Assembly (NCBI GenBank): GCA_023411035.1
Contig: JAEYPE010000240.1
Location: 1 to 59,805 of the forward strand
DNA: 59,805 nt
Direction: 5' to 3'
From: Pseudomonadota bacterium
Lineage (GTDB): Bacteria > Pseudomonadota > Alphaproteobacteria > Azospirillales > Azospirillaceae
The notes under the pieces are model-generated. The model was not told the origin of the DNA. It saw only the letters and a list, made by a program, of their open reading frames with translations, and did not search any database. Shown here piece by piece: positions 1 to 8,218 of this stretch; the first letter of the stretch is position 1, and every line of letters begins with the position of its first letter. The translations under genes and the position numbers were made by a program.

Positions 1-66
1 GGCAGGCCGGAGGAGGCCACGGTGAGGCGGCCGATGTTGTAGCTCTGGTTGCCCTGCTGCGAGGCG
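1..66. repeat. 66-bp exact direct repeat of 592-657 inside the thiolase gene
   Basis: Bases 1-66 are identical to bases 592-657. Both copies lie in the same gene and strand. On the minus strand both begin after GCCTCGCAG, which encodes ASQ; a normal thiolase also has ASQ at the downstream site (GNASQLSDG). The copy may extend left of the window. It could be a tandem-type internal duplication through short homology, or a chimeric or assembly-edge join. Confidence 0.9.
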
Positions 67-824
67 TTGCCCGCGGTGATGTGACGCCCTTCCTTCACAA
101 GCGCGCCGTCCTTGTAGATGGGGGCGAGCTTGGCAAGCCCTTCCAACGTGGTGTCGGCCCGCGCGCCCTCGTCGCGGGTCAGCGTCACCTCCTCGTAGGT
201 GGTCTCGTTGGTCTCCTTGTTCAGCACGGCCTTGCGGGTGGTGAGCGGTGCCAGCTCGGCATCGAACCGGCCGGCGGCCTGGGCCGCGGCGGTGCGCAGA
301 TGGCTGCGGACGCTGAACTGGTCCTGCGCCTCGCGCGAGATGCCATAGCGCTCGGCCACCACCTCGGCCGTCTCGATCATCGGGATCCACATGTGCGGCA
401 TGCGATCGAGAACAGACTGCGAGCGGGTGCGGTAGGTGCTCTTGTGCTTGGTCTGGGTCAGGCTGATGTTCTCGACACCGCCGGCCACCACCACGTCCAT
501 GCCATCGGTGATGATCTGCTTGGCGGCCGTGGCGATGGCCATCAGGCCGGAGCCGCACTGGCGGTCCAGGCTCATGCCGGCCACGCTCTGCGGCAGGCCG
601 GAGGAGGCCACGGTGAGGCGGCCGATGTTGTAGCTCTGGTTGCCCTGCTGCGAGGCGCAGCCGATGATCAGATCCTCGACCATGGCCGGGTCGATGCCGG
701 CCCGGCGGACCACCTCCGCGGCGACGTGCCCGGACAGGACGGCGGCGTCGGTGTCGTTGTAGGCGCCGCGGTAGGCCTTGCCGATGGGGGTGCGGGCGAC
801 GGAGACGATGACGGCTTCACGCAT
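1..824 (-). CDS. Acetyl-CoA acetyltransferase (thiolase), 3' end outside window
   Basis: Thiolase that should cleave a 3-oxoacyl-CoA with CoA in the last steps of ring C/D breakdown. The 274 residues present cover the N-terminal domain: start MREAVIVSVARTPIGKA, the catalytic cysteine in DRQCGSG (about residue 90), and the loop ending ITAGNAS near residue 252. The family is about 390 residues, so the C-terminal third with the His and second Cys motifs lies left of the window. It is the last visible gene of the minus-strand operon, 12 bp after the MaoC gene, with AAGGGC before the ATG. After ITAGNAS the reading frame does not continue with the expected QLSDGA-type sequence but repeats residues of about 57-78 (see the repeat entry), so the gene may be rearranged or the window edge artefactual. 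It is a different thiolase from the fadA6-like gene at 4838. Confidence 0.85.
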   Translation of the reverse strand, partial: MREAVIVSVARTPIGKAYRGAYNDTDAAVLSGHVAAEVVRRAGIDPAMVEDLIIGCASQQGNQSYNIGRLTVASSGLPQSVAGMSLDRQCGSGLMAIATAAKQIITDGMDVVVAGGVENISLTQTKHKSTYRTRSQSVLDRMPHMWIPMIETAEVVAERYGISREAQDQFSVRSHLRTAAAQAAGRFDAELAPLTTRKAVLNKETNETTYEEVTLTRDEGARADTTLEGLAKLAPIYKDGALVKEGRHITAGNASQQGNQSYNIGRLTVASSGL

Positions 825-836
825 GGGGACGCCCTT

Positions 837-1295
837 CTAAAGGAAATAGCGGGAAACGGTGTCGGCGACGCAGGCCGGCTTGTCCTGCCCGTCGATCTCG
901 ACGGTCATGCGGACGACCGACTGGATGGCACCACCCTTGACCTCCTCGACTCTGACGATCTCGCCGCGGCCGCGGATGCGGGCGCCGACCGGCACCGGAG
1001 CGACGAAGCGCAGCCGGTCCAGCCCGACGTTGACGCCCGAGGAGAAGGTCCGGATCGTCAGGATCTGCGGCAGGAACAGGTTGACCAAGCTCAGCGTCAG
1101 ATAACCGTGCGCGATGGTCGTGCCGAAGGGGCCGTCCTTGGCGCGGACCGGATCGACGTGGATCCACTGGTCGTCGCCGGTGACGCGGGCAAAGGCGTCG
1201 ATGCGGTCCTGATCGATGGCCAGCCAGTCGCTGGCGCCGAGGTCGGTGCCCTCCTTGCCCAGCAGGTCGCGGGGGGTGTCGAAGACGGCCGCCAC
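837..1295 (-). CDS. MaoC-like (R)-specific enoyl-CoA hydratase
   Basis: Hotdog-fold hydratase of about 152 residues that adds water to an enoyl-CoA thioester. The MaoC signature is clear: the stretch DAFARVTGDDQWIHVDP followed by FGTTIAHGYLTLSL, giving the catalytic Asp and His of the D-x(4)-H type motif. I chose the GTG at 1295, two bases after the TGA of the upstream SDR and preceded by AGAGGG, over the longer open frame to 1391 that would run into the SDR gene. The short spacing suggests translational coupling. In this operon it is likely to hydrate a C/D-ring intermediate; the substrate is not readable from the sequence. Confidence 0.85.
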   Translation of the reverse strand: MAAVFDTPRDLLGKEGTDLGASDWLAIDQDRIDAFARVTGDDQWIHVDPVRAKDGPFGTTIAHGYLTLSLVNLFLPQILTIRTFSSGVNVGLDRLRFVAPVPVGARIRGRGEIVRVEEVKGGAIQSVVRMTVEIDGQDKPACVADTVSRYFL

Positions 1296-1297
1296 GC

Positions 1298-2077
1298 TCA
1301 GGCCCTCTGGCTCGACACGGACAGGACCTCGCCCGTCATGTAGGACGACAGGTCGGACGCCAGGAAGACCATGACGTTGGCGATCTCCCACACCTCCGCC
1401 GGGCGGCCGAACGCCTCCTGCGCGGCCAGCCGGTCCAGTGCCTCCTGGGTGGTCACCTTAGCGAGGAACGGGTGCATGGCGATCGACGGCGCGACGGCGT
1501 TGATGCGCACGCCGTGACGCGCCGCCTCGATCGCGGCGCAGCGGGTAAAGGCCATCACGCCGGCCTTGGCGGCGGCGTAGTGCGCCTGACCCGCCTGGGC
1601 GCGCCACCCCAGCACCGAAGCGTTGTTGACGATGGCGCCCGTCCCCCGCGCGTACATGCTGGGCAGGAAGGCGCGCGACATGCGGAAGACGCTGGTCAGC
1701 GTCACGTCGATGACGCGCGCCCACTGCTCGTCGGTCATCTCGACCACGGATACCTCGCCGCCCAGGCCGGCGTTGTTGATCAGCACGTCGACGCTGCCGA
1801 AGGTGGCCTGCGCCGCGTCGCGCAGGGCTTGGACGTCGCTTTCCTTCGTCACGTCGCACACGACGGTGGCGGGGTGGCAGCCGGTCTCGGCCTCCAGCCG
1901 ATCGGCCGCCTCGCCCAGGCGCCGCTCATGGAAATCGCTGATCAGCAGGCGCGCACCTTCCTCGGCCGCGCGCTTGGCGACGGAGTAGCCGATACCGGTG
2001 CCGGCGGCGGCGGTGATGACGACCGACTTGTCGCGCAGCAGGTCGCGGGCCGGCGGGTAGACGGGGGTCAGGCTCAT
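1298..2077 (-). CDS. ipdF: Short-chain dehydrogenase, IpdF-like (5-hydroxy-HIP-CoA oxidation)
   Basis: SDR of 259 residues. It has the distinctive NAD-binding loop TAAAGTGIG (about residues 22-30), the NNAG motif at 101-104, and the catalytic Ser154, Tyr167, Lys171 (HYAAAKAG). From memory, the unusual TAAAGTGIG loop, HYAAAKAGVMALTRC-like helix and INAVAPSIA segment are those of mycobacterial IpdF (Rv3559c), which oxidises the 5-hydroxyl of the HIP-CoA side product of steroid ring C/D catabolism. Start: the ATG at 2077 has AAGGA nine bases upstream; the ATG at 2086 has the same AAGGA touching it, which is too close. It lies between an acyl-CoA dehydrogenase and the MaoC gene. Confidence 0.85.
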   Translation of the reverse strand: MSLTPVYPPARDLLRDKSVVITAAAGTGIGYSVAKRAAEEGARLLISDFHERRLGEAADRLEAETGCHPATVVCDVTKESDVQALRDAAQATFGSVDVLINNAGLGGEVSVVEMTDEQWARVIDVTLTSVFRMSRAFLPSMYARGTGAIVNNASVLGWRAQAGQAHYAAAKAGVMAFTRCAAIEAARHGVRINAVAPSIAMHPFLAKVTTQEALDRLAAQEAFGRPAEVWEIANVMVFLASDLSSYMTGEVLSVSSQRA

Positions 2078-2112
2078 GACGGTCATTCCTTACGTGGCGC
2101 CGGCCCGGCCGA

Positions 2113-3255
2113 TCAGCCCAGGCCGATCAGCTGTGCGACCCGCTCGCGGTGATGCGCGGCGTCGCCGAACCAGGTCGAACTTGACCAGGCGCGCTTGAAA
2201 TAGAGGTGGGCGTGGTGTTCCCAGGTGAAGCCGATGCCGCCGTGCAGCTGGATCGCCTCCCCGGCGCACATCCGGTAGGCGTCCGTGCACCAGCTGCGCG
2301 CGACCGAGCTGGCCTCGAACAGCGCGTCGCCGCCCTGGTCGATGGCGGCCGCGGCGTAGAGCGCGGCCGAGCGGGCGGCCTCGACCGCCACCATCATGTC
2401 GGCCAGCTCGTGCTTCACCGCTTGGAAGGAGCCGATGAGTCGGCCGAACTGCACGCGCTGCTGCGCGTAGTCGACGGTGGTGGACAGGCAGAACGCGGCA
2501 CCGCCGGTCTGCTCCGCCGCCAGCAGGCCGGCCGCGACGGCCAGCGTGCGCTCCAGGGCCGGCCCGGCGGCGTCCGGCGGGCCGAGGATCGCGTCCTCCC
2601 CCACCGCCACGTCGCGGAACAGCAGCCGCGCGAAGGGGCGCGTGGGGTCCAGGCCGGGCAGCGGTTCGACCGTCAGGCCGGGCGTGCCCGCCGGCAGCGC
2701 GACGATGCTGACCGCGTGCAAGCCCGCCGAGCCGGGCGCGCGGGCGGCGACGAGGATCAGGTCGGCCACGTGGGCGAACGGGACGAACCCCGCTTCGCCC
2801 GTCAGCCGCCAGCCCGCGCCGCTGCGCGTCAGCACCGCGGTGATGCCGGCGGGCGAGGGCCGTCCGTCCGGACCGGTGATCGCCATCGTCGCTTTGCGCG
2901 ATCCGTCGGCGAGAGCTGGCAGCAGGGCGTCCCGCTGGGCTGCGGTTCCGGCGTTCAGGATAGCCTGGACGGCGAGGACCGCGGTTTCGAAGAAGGGGAT
3001 CACCGCCAGCCGGCCGCCCAGCTCCTCGAGCACCAGGGCCATTTCCACGGCGCCGAAGCCGATGCCGCCGTGCGCTTCCGGAACCATCAGGCCGGCGTAG
3101 CCCATCTCCACCGCGAACGCGTTCCAAAGCGCGGCGTCCCATCCCTCGGGCGAGGCGAGGGCGGCGCGGAGTTGCTCCAGCCCCGCCTCCTTGGCGAGGA
3201 ATGCCTGCACGCTCTCCTGGATGGCGCGCTGATCGTTGGTTAGGCCGAACTGCAT
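2113..3255 (-). CDS. Acyl-CoA dehydrogenase (FadE)
   Basis: FAD-dependent acyl-CoA dehydrogenase, 380 residues, normal family length. It starts MQFGLTNDQRAIQESVQAF, the typical N-terminal helix, and ends with the C-terminal four-helix bundle containing YAQQRVQFGRLIGSFQAVKHELADM and IQLHGGIGFTWEHHAHLYFKRA. The HGGIGFTWE-type motif is common in subunits that pair with a second FadE to form alpha2beta2 enzymes in steroid catabolism. Three FadE genes occur in this operon (2113, 5982, 7049), so some are probably partners (inference). Electrons would go to EtfAB at 22871-24850. It cannot be assigned to one mycobacterial FadE by eye. Confidence 0.88.
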   Translation of the reverse strand: MQFGLTNDQRAIQESVQAFLAKEAGLEQLRAALASPEGWDAALWNAFAVEMGYAGLMVPEAHGGIGFGAVEMALVLEELGGRLAVIPFFETAVLAVQAILNAGTAAQRDALLPALADGSRKATMAITGPDGRPSPAGITAVLTRSGAGWRLTGEAGFVPFAHVADLILVAARAPGSAGLHAVSIVALPAGTPGLTVEPLPGLDPTRPFARLLFRDVAVGEDAILGPPDAAGPALERTLAVAAGLLAAEQTGGAAFCLSTTVDYAQQRVQFGRLIGSFQAVKHELADMMVAVEAARSAALYAAAAIDQGGDALFEASSVARSWCTDAYRMCAGEAIQLHGGIGFTWEHHAHLYFKRAWSSSTWFGDAAHHRERVAQLIGLG

Positions 3256-3265
3256 GGCCGGCTCC

Positions 3266-4177
3266 TCAGGCGGCGCCGTAGACCGGCTTCGCCGGCACGC
3301 GGGTGTGCAGCAGGCGGCGGACCACCGCTCCCAGTTCGTTGGCGTTCCAGCGCGCCTTCTTGTCCACGTCCGGGCTGTCGGTCCAGCCCTGCGACAGGAA
3401 GATGCGGCCGCCCTTCAGCTCGAAGACCTGCCCGGTGACATCGGCGGACTCGGCGCTGCACAGCCACGCCACCAGCGGCGCGGTGTTCTCCGGCGCGTAG
3501 ACGTCGAAGCCGCCCTCGGTGCGGTTCATTTCCTCGGCGAAGGCGGTCTCGGTCATACGGGTGCGGGCGTTGGGGGCGAGCGCGTTGGCGGTGATGCCGT
3601 AGCGGGCCAGCTCCGCCGCCTGAACCAGGGTCAGGGTGGCGATGCCGCCCTTGGCCGCCGAATAGGCGCTCTGCCCGACGCTGCCCTGCAGGCCGGCGCC
3701 GGAGGTGGTGTTGATGATCCGCGCATCGACACGCTTGCCGGCCTTCTGCTGGCCGCGCCAGTAATCGACCGCGTGGCGGCTGGTGCAGAAATGGCCGCGC
3801 AGGTGGACGCGGGTGACGGCGTCCCACTCCTCGGGCGTGCAGGACACGAACATGCGGTCGCGCACGAAGCCCGCGTTGTTCACCACCGCGTGCAGGTCGC
3901 CGAAATGGTCCAGCGCGCATTGGACGATGCGCCTGCCGGCGTCCCAATCGGTGACGTCGTCGGTGTTGGCGACCGCCTCGCCGCCCAGCGCGCGGATCTC
4001 GTCCACCACCTTCTCGGCGGCCCCCTTGGTCGCACCGTCCTCGCCGTGCGTGCCGACGCCCAGGTCGTTCACCACCACCTTGGCGCCCTCGGCGGCGAGA
4101 CCCAGCGCGTAGGCGCGGCCCAGACCGTTGCCAGCACCGGTGACGACGACAACCCGACCTTCGCAAATGCGCGACAT
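3266..4177 (-). CDS. SDR oxidoreductase, 17-beta-HSD type 4-like domain
   Basis: Short-chain dehydrogenase of 303 residues with a TGAGNGLGRAYALGLAAEGAKVVV Rossmann start (TGAGNGLG, about residues 14-21), VVNDLG typical of the peroxisomal multifunctional-enzyme-like SDRs that oxidise 3-hydroxyacyl-CoAs, NNAG, and YSAAKGG with catalytic Tyr and Lys. The C-terminal extension of about 50 residues beyond the usual 250 fits the same subgroup. I recall a similar SDR (Rv3548c) next to echA20-ipdAB in mycobacteria. The start is the ATG at 4177, whose A is the last base of the upstream TGA stop (TGATG); a GTG at 4180 is the alternative. Likely role: 3-hydroxyacyl-CoA oxidation in side-chain or C/D-ring catabolism. 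Confidence 0.82.
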   Translation of the reverse strand: MSRICEGRVVVVTGAGNGLGRAYALGLAAEGAKVVVNDLGVGTHGEDGATKGAAEKVVDEIRALGGEAVANTDDVTDWDAGRRIVQCALDHFGDLHAVVNNAGFVRDRMFVSCTPEEWDAVTRVHLRGHFCTSRHAVDYWRGQQKAGKRVDARIINTTSGAGLQGSVGQSAYSAAKGGIATLTLVQAAELARYGITANALAPNARTRMTETAFAEEMNRTEGGFDVYAPENTAPLVAWLCSAESADVTGQVFELKGGRIFLSQGWTDSPDVDKKARWNANELGAVVRRLLHTRVPAKPVYGAA

Positions 4178-4833
4178 CACTGTTCCCCGTTCTTCGTGGC
4201 GTCGGCCAGGCCGTAGCGCCGTTCCCGTTCCTGGGCCGTCTCACCGCGCAGGCGGACGGCGATGGCGTTGGCGCGAATGCGCGGGCGGCCCGGCTCGGCG
4301 GCCGGGATCGGCTGGCATTCGGCCATATCGGTGAAGGACTCCCGGGCGAGGCGCTGGTACTCGCCTTCGCCGGTGTTGCGCCAGGTGATCTGCTCCGGCG
4401 CGAAAGGGCGCAGGACCCGTGCCGGGTTGCCCGCGATCAGGCTGCGCGTCGGCAGGCGGGCGTCCGGCCGCACCAGCGACAGCGCCGCCACCAGGCACTC
4501 GTCCCCGACCTCGGCGTTGTCGAGGACGACCGCGTTGATGCCGATCAGCGTGTGGCGCCCGATCCGGCAGCCGTGCAGGACCGCGCCGTGCCCGATCGTG
4601 GCGCCGAGACCGACCGTGCAGTCGTTCCCCGACGAGGTGTGGATCGTGCAGTTGTCCTGCACGCTGCTCGCCCCCTCGACCGTGATGCGGCCGAAGTCCC
4701 CGCGCAGCGAAGCCCCGGGCCCGATGTAGCAGCCGGGACCGACGATCACATCGCCGATCAGCGTGGCCGTGGGATGCACGAAGCTGCTCGGATCGACGAC
4801 CGGAACGATGCCCTGGTAGCGGTAGACCGGCAT
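4177..4833 (-). CDS. Left-handed beta-helix (gamma-carbonic-anhydrase / PaaY-like) protein
   Basis: Hexapeptide-repeat protein of 218 residues. Repeats such as PTATLIGDVIVGPGCYIGPGASLRG and IGHGAVLHGCRIGRHTLIGINAVVLDNAEVG predict a trimeric left-handed beta-helix with His ligands for a metal. PaaY, a thioesterase of the phenylacetate pathway, has this fold and often sits in CoA-thioester catabolic operons, so a thioesterase rescue of stalled CoA intermediates is plausible; carbonic anhydrase activity is an alternative. The C-terminal 45 residues, rich in Arg and Glu, lie outside the helix. The start at 4833 (MPVYRYQG) is four bases after the fadA6 stop; its stop overlaps the next start. Confidence 0.8.
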   Translation of the reverse strand: MPVYRYQGIVPVVDPSSFVHPTATLIGDVIVGPGCYIGPGASLRGDFGRITVEGASSVQDNCTIHTSSGNDCTVGLGATIGHGAVLHGCRIGRHTLIGINAVVLDNAEVGDECLVAALSLVRPDARLPTRSLIAGNPARVLRPFAPEQITWRNTGEGEYQRLARESFTDMAECQPIPAAEPGRPRIRANAIAVRLRGETAQERERRYGLADATKNGEQ

Positions 4834-4837
4834 GGGA

Positions 4838-5989
4838 TCACAGCCGCTCGATGATGGTGACGTTGGCCTGCCCGCCGCCCTCGCACATGGTTTGCAGGGC
4901 GTAGCGGCCGCCACGGCGCTCCAGTTCGTTGAGCATGGTGGTCATGATGCGCGCCCCCGTGGCGCCCAGCGGGTGGCCAAGCGCGATGGCGCCGCCGTTC
5001 ACGTTCACCCGCTCGGGGTCGATGCCCAGCTCCTTGACCCAGGCGAGCACGACGCTGGCGAAGGCTTCGTTGCATTCGAACAGGTCGATGTCCTCCAGGC
5101 GCAGGCCTGCCTTGGCCAGCGCGTGGCGGGTCGCGGGGATCGGCGCGGTCAGCATCCACACCGGGTCGTCGCCGCGCACCGACAGGTGGTGGATGCGCGC
5201 CCGCGGCGTCAGGCCGTGCGTTTTCACCGCGCGTTCCGACGCGATCAGCAGCGCCGCCGAGGCGTCGGCGTTCTGGCTGGAGACGCCGGCGGTGATGGTG
5301 CCGCCCTCCAGAAGCGGCGCCAGCGTCGCCATCTTTTCCAGCGAGGTGTCGCGGCGCGGCGTCTCGTCGTGCCTGACGTCACCGAACGGCACGATCTCGC
5401 GGACGAAGAGGCCGGCGTCGATGGCGGCCATGGCCTTGCGGTGGCTGGCGTAGGCGAACGCCTCCATCTCCTCGCGCGAGATCCGCCACTTGTCGGCGAT
5501 CATCTGGGCGGAGCGGAACTGGTTGACCTCCTGGCCGCCGTAGCGGGCATTCCAGCCCGGCGAGGTGGAGAACGGATCGGGGATGCCGTACTGCTGACCG
5601 ACGATCATGGCGGCCGAGATCGGGATCATGTTCAGGTTCTGCACGCCGCCGGCGACCACCAGGTCCTGGGTGCCGCTCATCACGCCCTGCGCCGCGAAAT
5701 GCACCGCCTGCTGAGCCGAGCCGCACTGCCGGTCGACGGTGACGCCGGGAACGTGATCGGGCAGGCCGGCGACCAGCCAGCAGCTTCGGGCGATGTCGCC
5801 CGCCTGGCTGCCGATGGTCTCGGTGCAGCCGAAGACCACGTCGTCCACCGCTCCCGGATCGACACCGGTGCGCTGGATCAGCGCCTTGATGGCGTGCGCG
5901 CCCAGGTCGGCGGAGTGGACGGCGGCGAGCGAGCCCTTCTTGCGGCCGATCGGCGTGCGGACGGCGTCGATGATGTAGGCTTCAGGCAT
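4838..5989 (-). CDS. fadA6: Thiolase, FadA6-like (HIP/C-D ring thiolysis)
   Basis: Full-length thiolase, 383 residues. N-terminal MPEAYIIDAVRTPIGRKKG, catalytic cysteine in VTVDRQCGSAQQA (about residue 88), then NEAFA, the GGAIALGHPLGATGA His motif and CEGGGQANVTIIERL with the second cysteine. The opening MPEAYIIDAVRT and the ending CEGGGxANVTIIERL agree with my memory of mycobacterial FadA6 (Rv3556c), a thiolase of ring C/D degradation. Its first codons overlap the end of the upstream FadE gene by 8 bp, and it is followed after four bases by the PaaY-like gene. In this operon it should release acetyl-CoA late in HIP-CoA breakdown. Confidence 0.88.
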   Translation of the reverse strand: MPEAYIIDAVRTPIGRKKGSLAAVHSADLGAHAIKALIQRTGVDPGAVDDVVFGCTETIGSQAGDIARSCWLVAGLPDHVPGVTVDRQCGSAQQAVHFAAQGVMSGTQDLVVAGGVQNLNMIPISAAMIVGQQYGIPDPFSTSPGWNARYGGQEVNQFRSAQMIADKWRISREEMEAFAYASHRKAMAAIDAGLFVREIVPFGDVRHDETPRRDTSLEKMATLAPLLEGGTITAGVSSQNADASAALLIASERAVKTHGLTPRARIHHLSVRGDDPVWMLTAPIPATRHALAKAGLRLEDIDLFECNEAFASVVLAWVKELGIDPERVNVNGGAIALGHPLGATGARIMTTMLNELERRGGRYALQTMCEGGGQANVTIIERL

Positions 5990-7037
5990 GGTCGGCCTCG
6001 TGCTGGAAGGTCTGGTCGGGTCCCAGCGGGTGGTTCAGCACGCGCTGTTCGACCCGCGCCGTGTGGAAGGCCGGATCGCCCCAGGCGTAGGTCAGGGCGA
6101 GCGCGCGCTTGAGGAAGAAATGCACGTCCACTTCCCAGGAATAGCCCATGGCCCCGTGCACCTGGATGGCGGTGCGCGCGCTCAGGTCGGCGGCCTCGGC
6201 CGCCACCAGCTTGGCGTGGGAAATGACCGCCCGCGACCGGACGTCGCGCGCCGCGAAACGGGCGGCGGCGGAATGGAGCACCGGCCGGGCGAACTCGATC
6301 TTCACCTGAACGTTGGCAAGCAGGTGCTTCACCGCCTGATAGGAGCCGATCGGCTTGCCGAACTGCGCGCGCTCCTTGGCGTAGTCGACCGCGAGATCGA
6401 CGCAGCGCTGGGCGATGCCGAGGCACTGCGCGGCGGCGAACAGCGCGCCGCGGTCCAGCGCGTCGGCCAGCAGCGGTGCCGCCGTGGCGGCGTCGGCGAG
6501 GCGGGTCGCCGGCGACGGCGTCCACTCCACCGCGAAGAGGCGGCGGAACGGGTCGATGCTCGGCTTGCGGGTCAGGCGGACCGCCTCGCGCTCCACGAGG
6601 TGGATCGCCCCCTCGTGAACCAGCAGCAGGGCGGCGGCGCCGTCGGCGTCCGCGACCAGCGGGTTGACGGGGTGGCCGATGGCGACCGTGGCCGCGCCCG
6701 CCATGGCATCGGCGAGCAGCGCGTGCCCGGGTGCGGCGGCGGCCAGCAGGGGCAGGGCGACGCCGGCGTGCTCGACCAGAGGCTCCGGCAGCGCGGAACG
6801 GCCGGCCGCTTCGGCGACGATGGCGAAGTCGATCTCGGCCAGCCCCAAGCCGTCCTGCTCGGCCGGGACGAGCACCGGCACCAGCCCGGTGTCGACGATG
6901 GCGGTCCAGCGGCCCTGGTCCCGGGCGGCGCCGGCCTCCATCAGCTTGCGCAGGGCCGGGGGCGGGCAGCGGTCGTCCATCAGTTTGCGGACGACGTCGG
7001 CCAACATCTTCTGTTCGTCGGTGAAGGTGAAGTTCAT
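5982..7037 (-). CDS. Acyl-CoA dehydrogenase (FadE)
   Basis: Acyl-CoA dehydrogenase of 351 residues, slightly short for the family. Starts MNFTFTDEQKMLADVVRKLMDDRCPPPALRK; the middle beta domain is poorly conserved and Ala-rich; the C-terminal bundle is clear, with YAKERAQFGKPIGSYQAVKHLLANVQ and IQVHGAMGYSWEVDVHFFLKRA. The weak middle domain suggests a non-catalytic or partner subunit of a heteromeric FadE such as the FadE31-33 type (inference). The ATG at 7037 lies 11 bp after the preceding FadE gene, and the 3' end overlaps fadA6 by 8 bp. The two FadE genes at 5982 and 7049 are adjacent and are the best candidates for an alpha2beta2 pair. Confidence 0.85.
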   Translation of the reverse strand: MNFTFTDEQKMLADVVRKLMDDRCPPPALRKLMEAGAARDQGRWTAIVDTGLVPVLVPAEQDGLGLAEIDFAIVAEAAGRSALPEPLVEHAGVALPLLAAAAPGHALLADAMAGAATVAIGHPVNPLVADADGAAALLLVHEGAIHLVEREAVRLTRKPSIDPFRRLFAVEWTPSPATRLADAATAAPLLADALDRGALFAAAQCLGIAQRCVDLAVDYAKERAQFGKPIGSYQAVKHLLANVQVKIEFARPVLHSAAARFAARDVRSRAVISHAKLVAAEAADLSARTAIQVHGAMGYSWEVDVHFFLKRALALTYAWGDPAFHTARVEQRVLNHPLGPDQTFQHEADHA

Positions 7038-7048
7038 CGGCCCGTCCC

Positions 7049-8209
7049 TCAGCGCGGCAGGCCGAGCATCCGCTCGGCGATGATGTTGCGCTGGATCTCG
7101 TTGGAGCCGGCGTAGATCGGTCCGGCGAGCGAGAAGATGTAATCGTCCAGCCAATCGCCGGTCGGCTCGGGGGCGTCCGGGTCGGGCATCAGCTCGGCCC
7201 GTGCCCCGAGAATCGACAGGGCGACGCGGTTGAGCGCCACGTCCAGCTCCGACCAGAAGATCTTGTTGGTGCTGGTCTCCGGCCCGATGGGCTGGCCGGC
7301 CAGAAGGCGGCTGGCGGTGGAGTAGATGGACAGCGCGTAGGCCTCGGCGTCCATCCAGGCGCGGGCGACGGCGGCGCGGGTGGCGGTGTCGGCCGGGTCG
7401 CCCTGGCGGCGGTACAGCTCGGCCAGACGGGCGGCGGCCACCTGGTAGCGGGCCGGGCTGCGCAGCATCAGGCCGCGCTCGAATCCGGCGGTGACCATGC
7501 AGATGTGCCAGCCCTGGCCGTCGTCGCCCAGGCGCTGCGACACCGGGACACGGACCTCGTCGAGGAAGATCTCGGCGAAGCCGACCTTGCCGTCGATGCG
7601 GGCGATCGGCTTCACGGTGACACCCGGCGCGTTGAGCGGGAAGAGGATCAGCGTCAGCCCCTTGTGGCGCTGGCTGCCCGGCTCGGTGCGGAACAGGCCG
7701 AACGCCCAGTCGGCGAAGGCGGCGCGCGATGACCAGGTCTTCAGCCCGTTCAGCACGTAGTGGTCGCCGTCACGGGTGGCGGTGGCGCGCACCCCGGCAA
7801 GGTCGCTGCCGGCCTGCGGCTCCGACCACGCCTGCGCCCAGATCTCGTCGCCGGACGCCATGGCCGGCAGAAAGCGGGCCTTCTGCTCCGGCGTGCCGAA
7901 CTCCATCAGCGTCGGACCCAGCAGGAAGATGCCGTTCTGGTTGACGCGGCCGGGCGCTCCGGAGCGGTAGTACTCCTCCTCAAAGATCAGCCACTGGATC
8001 AGGTCGACGCCGCGGCCGCCGTAGTCCTGCGGCCAGGTCACCATGCCCCAGCGGCCTTCCGCCAGCGTGCGCTCCCAGGCGCGGTGCGCCTCGAACCCTT
8101 CGCGCGTGGCGTCGAAGGAGGGCAGCGGCGCCTTGGGCACGTGGCGGACGAGCCAGTCGCGGATCTCGGCGCGGAAGGCCTGCTGTTCGGGCGTGTAGGT
8201 CAGGTTCAC
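7049..8209 (-). CDS. Acyl-CoA dehydrogenase, FadE30-like
   Basis: Acyl-CoA dehydrogenase of 386 residues with all landmarks: WPQDYGGRG, WSEPQAGSDLAGVRATATRDGDHYVLNGLKTWSS for FAD and substrate, FERGLM, and the C-terminal GPIYAGSNEIQRNIIAERMLGLPR. The SNEIQRNIIAERxLGLPR ending and overall length match the FadE30 type that acts on the HIP-CoA branch, but other steroid FadE proteins share it, so the assignment is tentative. It sits 9 bp downstream of echA20 and 11 bp upstream of the next FadE. Reaction: alpha,beta-desaturation of a C/D-ring acyl-CoA, with electrons passed to ETF. Confidence 0.88.
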   Translation of the reverse strand: MNLTYTPEQQAFRAEIRDWLVRHVPKAPLPSFDATREGFEAHRAWERTLAEGRWGMVTWPQDYGGRGVDLIQWLIFEEEYYRSGAPGRVNQNGIFLLGPTLMEFGTPEQKARFLPAMASGDEIWAQAWSEPQAGSDLAGVRATATRDGDHYVLNGLKTWSSRAAFADWAFGLFRTEPGSQRHKGLTLILFPLNAPGVTVKPIARIDGKVGFAEIFLDEVRVPVSQRLGDDGQGWHICMVTAGFERGLMLRSPARYQVAAARLAELYRRQGDPADTATRAAVARAWMDAEAYALSIYSTASRLLAGQPIGPETSTNKIFWSELDVALNRVALSILGARAELMPDPDAPEPTGDWLDDYIFSLAGPIYAGSNEIQRNIIAERMLGLPR

Positions 8210-8218
8210 CGCTGGCTC

